Positions 57,764 through 64,000 of a stretch of 64,000 nucleotides of DNA are shown piece by piece. This DNA comes from Pseudomonas weihenstephanensis (GTDB lineage Bacteria; Pseudomonadota; Gammaproteobacteria; Pseudomonadales; Pseudomonadaceae), in contig NZ_JYLF01000001.1 in NCBI RefSeq assembly GCF_001043055.1, positions 186,001 to 250,000 on the forward strand. The letters run 5' to 3'. Numbering within the stretch: position 1 is the stretch's first letter; each line of letters starts with the position of its first letter. The position numbers were made by a program, and so were the translations under genes. The notes under the pieces are model-generated. The model was not told where the DNA came from. It searched no databases and worked only from the letters and a program-made list of their open reading frames with translations.

Positions 57764-58546
57764 TTATCGTGCCCAGTTAAACAGCGCGCACGCATTGGCC
57801 GTGGTGGCGTCGGCCAATTGCTCGGGGCTGATGTTCAACACCTCGGCCAGCGCCCGGCAAATGTTGGGCAGATGCTGCGGGCTGTTGCGCTGGTGGGGGT
57901 ACATGGCTGGCGCCATGTCGGGCGCGTCGGTTTCGAGCACGAGGGCCTCCAGCGGCAAATCAGCCAGCACTTTGCGCAAGCGTAACGCTTGCGGCCAGGT
58001 CGCGGCACCGCCCACGCCCAGCTTGAAACCCAGCTTGATGTACTCGCGCGCTTCCTCGCGGCTGCCCGCAAACGCATGAATGATCCCGCCGCGCTTGAGC
58101 TTGAAACGCTTGAGTGTGGCAATTACCTGCGCATGGCTGCGGCGCACGTGCAGCAGTGCCGGCAGATTAAAGTCTGCGGCCAACTGCAACTGACCTTCAA
58201 ACAACCGCTGTTGAGCGTCGCGGTCCAGTTGCGGGAGAAAGTAATCGAGGCCGATTTCACCCACCGCACACAGCTGCGCATGCCCGTCCAGCCGGGTCAG
58301 CCATGCCCTCAGCTCAGTGAGGTGCTCAGGGCGATGCTCATTCAGATACACCGGGTGTAAGCCAAACGCGGCATACAAATGAGGGTCGGTTTGCATCAGG
58401 TCCCACACCCGTTGCCAGTGACGCTGATCGACCCCCAGCACCACCATGCGCTCCACCCCCAATGCCCGACTGCGCGCCAGCAGCCGCGTACGGTCGGCGT
58501 CAAAGTCGGGGAAGTCGAGGTGGGTGTGGGTGTCGATCAGTTGCAT
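57764..58546 (-). CDS. TatD-family metal-dependent DNase
   Basis: A 260-residue amidohydrolase-fold nuclease. It begins MQLIDTHTHLDFPDFD, the first metal site; VGEIGLDYF, LPALLHVRRSH and LETDAPDM supply the others. TatD proteins have 3'-5' exonuclease activity. The closest paralogue type (TatD, YcfH or YjjV) is uncertain, so no symbol is given. It begins 2 bases after the cra stop, so the two are co-transcribed. Confidence 0.92.
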   Translation of the reverse strand: MQLIDTHTHLDFPDFDADRTRLLARSRALGVERMVVLGVDQRHWQRVWDLMQTDPHLYAAFGLHPVYLNEHRPEHLTELRAWLTRLDGHAQLCAVGEIGLDYFLPQLDRDAQQRLFEGQLQLAADFNLPALLHVRRSHAQVIATLKRFKLKRGGIIHAFAGSREEAREYIKLGFKLGVGGAATWPQALRLRKVLADLPLEALVLETDAPDMAPAMYPHQRNSPQHLPNICRALAEVLNISPEQLADATTANACALFNWAR

Positions 58547-58548
58547 GC

Positions 58549-59544
58549 TTAAACCTGATCAATACGCTGTTTGAAGTTACGTGCAATGGCGTGGATGCCG
58601 GGTGCGTAACGTTGTTCTTCAATGGCGGCCAGAGCGAGATTGAGTGCCGTTTCGGCGATCAACTGATGCTGTTGGCCCATGGCATTCACCGGTAAGGGCA
58701 AGAAGTCCAGCAACTGCGTGTCGCCGAAGGTGGCGAGACGCGTAGGTGCTTTGTGCTCCGGGTGATCGAGCAAGGCATCAAACATCCCTTGCAGCAGCAC
58801 GTAAGAGGTTGTGACCAGCGCTTCAGGAAAATGCCCCAGGCGTGCCAGCAAATCATCAATCATGCGTCGCCCGCATTCGCGGCTGAACGCGGTGCCATGC
58901 TCAATCAGTACGTCGCCTTCAAAACCTTCCAGCGCCTGCTTGAAACCCGCCGCCCGTGCCTGACTCACGCTCAGTTCCGGGCGCGCGCCGATCAGGGCGA
59001 TTTGCCGTGGCATGGGCTTTAACACACTACGGGTCAGCTGCAGGCTGGCTTCACAGTCATCACTGATCACCGAGCAAAACCGTTCGGGCTGCATCGTGCG
59101 GTCAATCGCGATAATGGGCATGCCCAGGTCTTGCAGTTGACGGTAACTGTCGTCTTCTTCTGGCAGGCAACTGGCCACAAACAAGGCGTCGCATCGTCGG
59201 GCGCGGAACAGCTTGAGCAGTTGGCGTTCGCTGTCGGGAGCGTCGTCGGAGCTGGCGATCAGCAATTGATACCCACGGGCGCGGGCACCTTGTTCGAGTT
59301 GCTTGGCAATGCGCGCGTAACTGGGGTTTTCAAGGTCGGGCAGGATAAAACCCAGTGTGCGGGTATGCCGGCTGCGCAAACCTGCGGCCTGCGGGTTAGG
59401 GGTGAAACCATGCGCCTCGACCACCGCGCGTACGCGCTCCACCGTCGTGCTGCTGATGCGTTGCTGTTCAGCTTTGCCATTGATGACATAGCTGGCGGTG
59501 GTCACGGAAACACCTGCCAGTTGAGCGATATCGCTGAGCTTCAC
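58549..59544 (-). CDS. cra: Catabolite repressor/activator Cra (FruR)
   Basis: A 331-residue LacI-family regulator. The HTH is at residues 1-25 (MKLSDIAQLAGVSVTTASYVINGK) with the hinge following. The effector domain covers 62-330 (RTLGFILPDLENPSYARIAKQLEQ). In P. putida the homologue binds fructose-1-phosphate and releases the fruB operator. The start is GTG 59544, with AAGGA 9 bases upstream. It is divergent from fruBKA and shares a 341-base control region with it. Confidence 0.93.
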   Translation of the reverse strand: MKLSDIAQLAGVSVTTASYVINGKAEQQRISSTTVERVRAVVEAHGFTPNPQAAGLRSRHTRTLGFILPDLENPSYARIAKQLEQGARARGYQLLIASSDDAPDSERQLLKLFRARRCDALFVASCLPEEDDSYRQLQDLGMPIIAIDRTMQPERFCSVISDDCEASLQLTRSVLKPMPRQIALIGARPELSVSQARAAGFKQALEGFEGDVLIEHGTAFSRECGRRMIDDLLARLGHFPEALVTTSYVLLQGMFDALLDHPEHKAPTRLATFGDTQLLDFLPLPVNAMGQQHQLIAETALNLALAAIEEQRYAPGIHAIARNFKQRIDQV

Positions 59545-59562
59545 GCCGATAATTCCTTATTT

Positions 59563-59591
59563 TTTATAGTACATGTCGACATTCTGGCCAA
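59563..59591 (-). promoter_or_regulatory. Candidate promoter of cra-tatD
   Basis: On the minus strand TTGGCC (59586-59591) and TATAAA (59563-59568) are 17 bases apart, about 20 bases upstream of the cra GTG. Confidence 0.4.
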
Positions 59592-59734
59592 TCCTACCCG
59601 ATAAAGGCAGCCGACCATCGTCTGCCTTATTGCTACTGTATTTTTTTGCAGCGTCGTCCACATGACGCTGATCAATGCGACAGGTTGGGCTTCAAGCGCG
59701 AGCGATTATGCAGTAACGTGCCGCACATTCATGA

Positions 59735-59746
59735 TTAAACGTTTCA
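59735..59746 (+). promoter_or_regulatory. Cra (FruR) operator of fruBKA
   Basis: TTAAACGTTTCA is identical to the operator described for Cra at the P. putida fruB promoter. It lies 140 bases upstream of fruB and 190 from cra, so it may control fruBKA and possibly cra itself. The rest of this 341-base gap holds promoters but no gene that I can see. Confidence 0.85.
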
Positions 59747-59885
59747 GCAAGCGTGTTTTGTAGCCGTAAGCCCCTGTATGGATGTGCTTGCCACACATCG
59801 GGTGACCTAGTGAGGGGCGGGCGGCCTAAGCTGATTAAATTCAAAACAATACCGGGCGCCACGGAGCGCCGGATAAGGAGAACGC

Positions 59886-62747
59886 ATGCTTGAGCTCACC
59901 ATAGAGCAGATATCCATGGGCCAATCGGCTGTGGATAAGTCTGCTGCGTTGCAATTACTCGCCGATAAGCTGGTCGCCGACGGGTTGGTGGCCGAGGGCT
60001 ATCTGGACGGTTTGCGAGCGCGTGAGGCTCAAGGTTCGACTTTTCTGGGGCAGGGCATTGCCATCCCTCATGGCACCCCCGACACCCGCAACCTGGTGTT
60101 CACCACCGGTGTGCGTTTGTTGCAGTTTCCCGAAGGTGTGGACTGGGGCGATGGACAAATGGTCTATCTGGCGATTGGCATTGCCGCCAAGTCCGATGAA
60201 CACCTGCGTTTATTGCAACTGTTGACCCGTGCCTTGGGTGAAACCGATCTGGGCGAAGCCCTGCGTCGCGCCAGTTCTGCTGAAGCCTTGCTCAAACTGT
60301 TGCAAGGCGCACCGCAAGAGCTGGCGCTTGATGCGCAAATGATTGGCCTGGGTGTGTCGGCAGATGACTTTGAAGAGTTGGTGTGGCGCGGTGCCCGTTT
60401 ATTGCGCCAGGCCGATTGCGTAAGCAATGGCTTTGCCGCCGTATTGCAACAAGTTGAAGCGCTGCCGCTGGGCGACGGCCTGTGGTGGTTGCACAGCGAG
60501 CAAACGGTCAAGCGTCCGGGGTTGGCGTTCGTCACGCCCGATAAACCGATCCGCTACCTGGGCAAACCGCTCAGTGGCCTATTCTGCCTGGCCAGTCTGG
60601 GTGAAGCGCATCAGGCACTGCTCGAACGCTTGTGCGCCTTGCTGATTGAGGGGCGCGGTCACGAACTGGGCAGTGCCACCAGTCGGCGTGCCGTGCTTGA
60701 AGTGTTGGGCGGCGAACTGCCCGCTGACTGGCCAAGTGCCCGCATCACCTTGGCCAACGCCCACGGGCTGCATGCGCGCCCGGCAAAAATCCTTGCGCAG
60801 TTGGCCAAGCGGTTTGACGGTGACATTCGCGTCAGCATCGTCGGCGGCCATGAGTCGCCAGTATCGGCCAAGAGCCTGAGCAAACTGCTGAGCCTGGGCG
60901 CTCGGCGTGGGCAAGTGCTCGAATTTGTGGCCGAACCGAGCGTGGCCGACGACGCGTTACCGGCGATTTTAGCGGCGATAGAAGAGGGGCTGGGCGAAGA
61001 CGTTGAACCGTTGCCTGCGGTCAGCGAAGCGGCCCCGACAGTTGCCGACATTGCGCAAATCATCAGCGCCCCGGCGGCTGGCAGCGTCATTCACGCCATC
61101 GCGGCAGCGCCTGGCATCGCCGTGGGTCCGGCGCATATCCAGGTGTTACAAACCTTCGACTACCCGCTGCGCGGCGAGTCATCAGTGGTGGAGCGCGAGC
61201 GCTTGCACAACGCATTGGCTCAGGTGCGACAGGACATTGAAGGTCTGATTCAACGCAGCCCGTCCAAAGCCATCCGCGAGATTTTTATTACCCATCAGGA
61301 AATGCTCGACGATCCGGAGCTGAGCGATGAAGTCGACAACCGTTTGAAGCAAGGCGAAAGCGCAGAAGCGGCGTGGATGTCGGTGATCGAAGCGGCGGCG
61401 CGTCAACAGGAGTCGTTGCAGGATGCGTTGCTGGCCGAGCGTGCCGCCGATTTACGCGACATCGGTCGCCGTGTGCTGGCCCAACTGTGTGGCATCGAAA
61501 CGCCAGCCGAACCCGAGCAGCCTTATGTGCTGGTGATGGATGAGGTGGGTCCCTCTGATGTGGCGCGCCTTGATCCAGCCCGGGTCGCGGGTATTTTGAC
61601 CGCCCGCGGCGGGGCCACGGCCCACAGCGCCATTGTCGCCCGTGCCTTGGGCATCCCGGCGCTGGTCGGTGCGGGGGACGCGGTGCTGTTGCTCGCGCCA
61701 GGCACCCAGCTACTGATAGATGGCCAGCGTGGCCGCCTGCACGTTGCCCCGGACGCCGACGCGTTACAGCGCGCCACGCAAGAGCGTGACAGCCGCGAAC
61801 AACGCTTGCAGGCCGCCAGTGCATTGCGTCACGCGCCTGCGGTGACCCGCGACGGTCATGCGGTCGAGGTGTTTGCCAACATCGGCGAGAGCAAGGGCGT
61901 GGCCAATGCCGTCGAGCAGGGCGCCGAAGGCATCGGTTTGCTGCGCACCGAACTGATTTTCATGGCCCATTCCCAAGCGCCGGATGAAGCCACGCAAGAG
62001 GCCGAATATCGCCGCGTGCTCGACGGTCTCGACGGCCGCCCTTTGGTGGTGCGCACTCTGGACGTGGGCGGTGACAAGCCGCTGCCGTACTGGCCGATTG
62101 ATAAAGAAGAAAACCCGTTTTTGGGCGTGCGTGGTATTCGCCTCACGCTGCAACGCCCGCAGGTGATGGAAGGCCAGTTGCGTGCCTTGCTGCGTTCGGC
62201 AGACAACCGCCCGCTGCGCATCATGTTCCCGATGGTCGGCAGCGTCGCAGAGTGGCGTGCAGCGCGGGACATGACCGAACGTCTGCGCCAGGAAATCCCC
62301 GTGGCCGACTTGCAGCTGGGGATCATGATCGAGGTGCCTTCGGCCGCGTTGCTGGCTCCGGTGCTGGCCAAAGAGGTGGATTTTTTCAGCGTCGGCACCA
62401 ACGACCTGACGCAATACACCCTGGCCATCGACCGTGGTCACCCGACCCTGTCGGCGCAGGCCGATGGCTTGCACCCGGCGGTGTTGCAACTGATCGACAT
62501 CACCGTGCGTGCGGCCCATGCCCACGGCAAATGGGTGGGGGTGTGTGGCGAGTTGGCGGCAGACCCGCTGGCCGTTCCCGTGCTGGTGGGGTTGGGGGTG
62601 GATGAATTGAGCGTCTCGGCCCGCAGCATCCCGGAAGTCAAAGCGCGGGTGCGAGAGTTGAGCATGGATCGCCTTAAAACCCTGGCCGCCGACGCGTTAA
62701 GTGTGGGCAGCCCGGATGAAGTTCGTGCATTGGTGGAAGCGCTCTAA
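59886..62747 (+). CDS. fruB: Fructose PTS multiphosphoryl protein (EIIA-HPr-EI fusion)
   Basis: A 953-residue protein that carries phosphate from PEP to the fructose permease. Domains in order: EIIA-Fru (residues 1-145, His62 in AIPHGTPD); a linker; HPr (about 280-365, His296 in GLHARPAK); and Enzyme I (about 400-950, His580 in GGATAHSAIVAR). The C-terminal PEP-binding part includes LRTELIFM and VGVCGELAADP. The ribosome site is ATAAGGAG. It overlaps fruK by one base (TAATG). Confidence 0.97.
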   Translation: MLELTIEQISMGQSAVDKSAALQLLADKLVADGLVAEGYLDGLRAREAQGSTFLGQGIAIPHGTPDTRNLVFTTGVRLLQFPEGVDWGDGQMVYLAIGIAAKSDEHLRLLQLLTRALGETDLGEALRRASSAEALLKLLQGAPQELALDAQMIGLGVSADDFEELVWRGARLLRQADCVSNGFAAVLQQVEALPLGDGLWWLHSEQTVKRPGLAFVTPDKPIRYLGKPLSGLFCLASLGEAHQALLERLCALLIEGRGHELGSATSRRAVLEVLGGELPADWPSARITLANAHGLHARPAKILAQLAKRFDGDIRVSIVGGHESPVSAKSLSKLLSLGARRGQVLEFVAEPSVADDALPAILAAIEEGLGEDVEPLPAVSEAAPTVADIAQIISAPAAGSVIHAIAAAPGIAVGPAHIQVLQTFDYPLRGESSVVERERLHNALAQVRQDIEGLIQRSPSKAIREIFITHQEMLDDPELSDEVDNRLKQGESAEAAWMSVIEAAARQQESLQDALLAERAADLRDIGRRVLAQLCGIETPAEPEQPYVLVMDEVGPSDVARLDPARVAGILTARGGATAHSAIVARALGIPALVGAGDAVLLLAPGTQLLIDGQRGRLHVAPDADALQRATQERDSREQRLQAASALRHAPAVTRDGHAVEVFANIGESKGVANAVEQGAEGIGLLRTELIFMAHSQAPDEATQEAEYRRVLDGLDGRPLVVRTLDVGGDKPLPYWPIDKEENPFLGVRGIRLTLQRPQVMEGQLRALLRSADNRPLRIMFPMVGSVAEWRAARDMTERLRQEIPVADLQLGIMIEVPSAALLAPVLAKEVDFFSVGTNDLTQYTLAIDRGHPTLSAQADGLHPAVLQLIDITVRAAHAHGKWVGVCGELAADPLAVPVLVGLGVDELSVSARSIPEVKARVRELSMDRLKTLAADALSVGSPDEVRALVEAL

Positions 62748-63688
62748 TGGCCAAAATTCTGACCCTTACGCTGAACCCTGCGCTGGATTTGACCGTGCGT
62801 GTGGCGCAGTTGCAGCCCGGCGAAGTCAACCGCAGCCAGGCCCTGTTGACCCACGCGGCGGGCAAGGGCATCAACGTTGCGCAAGTGCTGGCCGATCTTG
62901 GCCACACGCTGACCGTCAGCGGCTTTCTCGGCGAGGATAATCAACAGCCTTTCAACGCCCTGTTTGCCCGTCGTGGGTTTGTCGACGCCTTTATTCGGGT
63001 GCCGGGTGAAATCCGCAGCAACATCAAACTGGCCGAAGACGATGGTCGCGTCACTGACGTGAACGGCCCAGGCCCGCTGGTCAGTGAATTCGCCCAGCAA
63101 GCGCTGATCGACAAAATCGACCAGATCGCTGCCAGTCATGACGCGGTGGTGGTGGCGGGCAGTTTGCCGCGAGGTGTCAGTGCGCAGTGGTTGCATCACT
63201 TGCTGCTGCGGCTCAAGGCGATGGGCTTGAAAGTGATTCTGGACACCAGCGGCGAAGCCTTGAAGCAAGGCTTGAGCGCAGGGCCGTGGCTGATCAAGCC
63301 CAACACCGAAGAACTCAGCGATGCCCTGGGCTGTGACATCAGCAGCCTTGAATCCCAAGTGGCCGCCGCTGCGCGTTTGCAAGCGCAAGGCGTTGAGCAT
63401 GTGGTGATTTCCCAGGGGGCTGACGGTGTGAACTGGTTTCGCCCTGGTCAGGCACTTCAGGCCTTGCCGCCCAAGGTCAGCGTCGCCAGCACCGTGGGCG
63501 CCGGTGACTCGCTGTTGGCGGGCATGCTGCATGGCCTGCTCAGCGGGCATACCCCGGAACAGACCGTGCGCACCGCCACGGCGATTGCGGCCATGGCGGT
63601 CACCCAGATTGGTTTTGGTATCAGCGATGCGGCGCACTTGGCGACGCTCGAAAGCGGCGTGCGCGTGCGCTCCCTGACAGAAGAATAA
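62747..63688 (+). CDS. fruK: 1-phosphofructokinase
   Basis: A 313-residue PfkB-family kinase that turns fructose-1-phosphate into fructose-1,6-bisphosphate. TLNPALDLTVRV opens the protein. HAAGKGINVAQVLADLG and the C-terminal STVGAGDSLLAGML supply the anion hole and catalytic aspartate. By consuming fructose-1-phosphate it would also remove the inducer of Cra. The ATG overlaps the fruB stop; fruA follows after 11 bases. Confidence 0.97.
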   Translation: MAKILTLTLNPALDLTVRVAQLQPGEVNRSQALLTHAAGKGINVAQVLADLGHTLTVSGFLGEDNQQPFNALFARRGFVDAFIRVPGEIRSNIKLAEDDGRVTDVNGPGPLVSEFAQQALIDKIDQIAASHDAVVVAGSLPRGVSAQWLHHLLLRLKAMGLKVILDTSGEALKQGLSAGPWLIKPNTEELSDALGCDISSLESQVAAAARLQAQGVEHVVISQGADGVNWFRPGQALQALPPKVSVASTVGAGDSLLAGMLHGLLSGHTPEQTVRTATAIAAMAVTQIGFGISDAAHLATLESGVRVRSLTEE

Positions 63689-63699
63689 GAGGCAAGGAC

Positions 63700-64000
63700 A
63701 TGAAATTAGCCATTGTGACGGGCTGCCCCAACGGCATGGTGACCAGCGTGCTGTGTGCCCGGTTGCTTGACGCTGCTGCGCAACGTCAAGGTTGGAGCAC
63801 CAGCGTTGAAGTGCATGACCCCAAGCACCCTGAGCGCCAATTATCGGCAGCGGTGATCGATGAAGCCGAGTGGGTACTGGTGGTGAGCAGTACGCCGCTG
63901 GACATGCAGCGCTTTATCGGTAAACGCGTGTTTCAAAGCACCCCGGCCCAGGCCCTGCAAGATGTAGAGGGGGTATTGCGCCGGGGCGTGGAAGAAGCCC
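63700..64000 (+). CDS. fruA: PTS fructose transporter subunit EIIBC, N-terminal part (runs off window)
   Basis: The first 100 codons of the fructose permease, starting MKLAIVTGCPNGMVTSVLCA. This is an EIIB domain; Cys9 in GCPNG is at the position of the phosphorylated cysteine. GGCAAGGA precedes the ATG. The second EIIB domain and the membrane EIIC part lie outside the window. It completes fruB-fruK-fruA under the Cra operator. Confidence 0.93.
   Translation, partial: MKLAIVTGCPNGMVTSVLCARLLDAAAQRQGWSTSVEVHDPKHPERQLSAAVIDEAEWVLVVSSTPLDMQRFIGKRVFQSTPAQALQDVEGVLRRGVEEA

Overview
The window looks like chromosomal DNA of a non-aeruginosa Pseudomonas, most likely from the fluorescens/putida side of the genus. 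The main reason is gene order. Long stretches match, from memory, the P. aeruginosa PAO1 order around PA4588-PA4521 (gdhA, Lon-like protease, fklB, ispB-rplU-rpmA-obg-proB-creA-rpsT-murJ-ribF-ileS-lspA-fkpB-ispH, minor pilins, thiO, bamD-rluD-pgeF-clpB, tRNA genes, ndh, coaE-pilD-pilC-pilA, tRNA-Thr, nadC, ampDE). Exact Pseudomonas-type control sites (Cra, Fur, sigma-32) and REP-type palindromes agree. The species is not settled.

Layout. 1-11.2 kb: the end of gdhA, a Gre-like factor, and a minus-strand run of envelope and unknown genes (lipoprotein, broken ORF, chorismate mutase, DUF4105, DUF3015). A Lon-family protease, a large orphan lipoprotein, yqhA and fklB follow. 11.2-25.3 kb: a small gene behind a Fur box, then the core housekeeping block for isoprenoids, ribosomal proteins, Obg, proline, MurJ, FAD, Ile-tRNA, prepro-lipoprotein processing and IspH. 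25.3-29.3 kb: type IV pilus minor pilins and thiO, with pilY1/pilY2 and pilSR missing from their usual places. 29.3-35.6 kb: a duplicated repeat, bamD, rluD, pgeF and clpB behind a sigma-32 promoter. 35.7-36.4 kb: a tRNA cluster (Asn, Pro, Lys, Pro) with two identical tRNA-Pro genes. 36.5-40.6 kb: a glutamine/glutamate acid-resistance cassette (glsA-gadC divergent from gadB), bounded by REP palindromes. 40.7-48.0 kb: ndh, small conserved genes, yacG-coaE-pilD-pilC, pilA and tRNA-Thr, with no pilB. 48.1-53.4 kb: an accessory block beside tRNA-Thr (LysR regulator, TPR protein, EamA exporter, Ada/AlkA fusion, ogt). 53.4-64 kb: nadC, DUF1631, ampDE, tatD, cra and the fructose PTS operon fruBKA, which runs off the end.

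Working groups. ribF-ileS-lspA-fkpB is one tightly overlapping operon. glsA, gadB and gadC form a complete glutamine to glutamate to GABA proton-consuming system. Cra and fruBKA form a self-contained fructose uptake circuit with an exact Cra operator. The pilus genes are split and incomplete: pilA, pilC, pilD and the minor pilins are present, but the extension ATPase gene pilB and pilY1 are absent at their normal loci. The best candidates for undescribed biology are the DUF3015-DUF4105 pair (a predicted papain-like domain fused to an outer-membrane barrel), the 610-residue lipoprotein, and the Fur-boxed 90-residue protein. I did not find a convincing new defence or mobile system.
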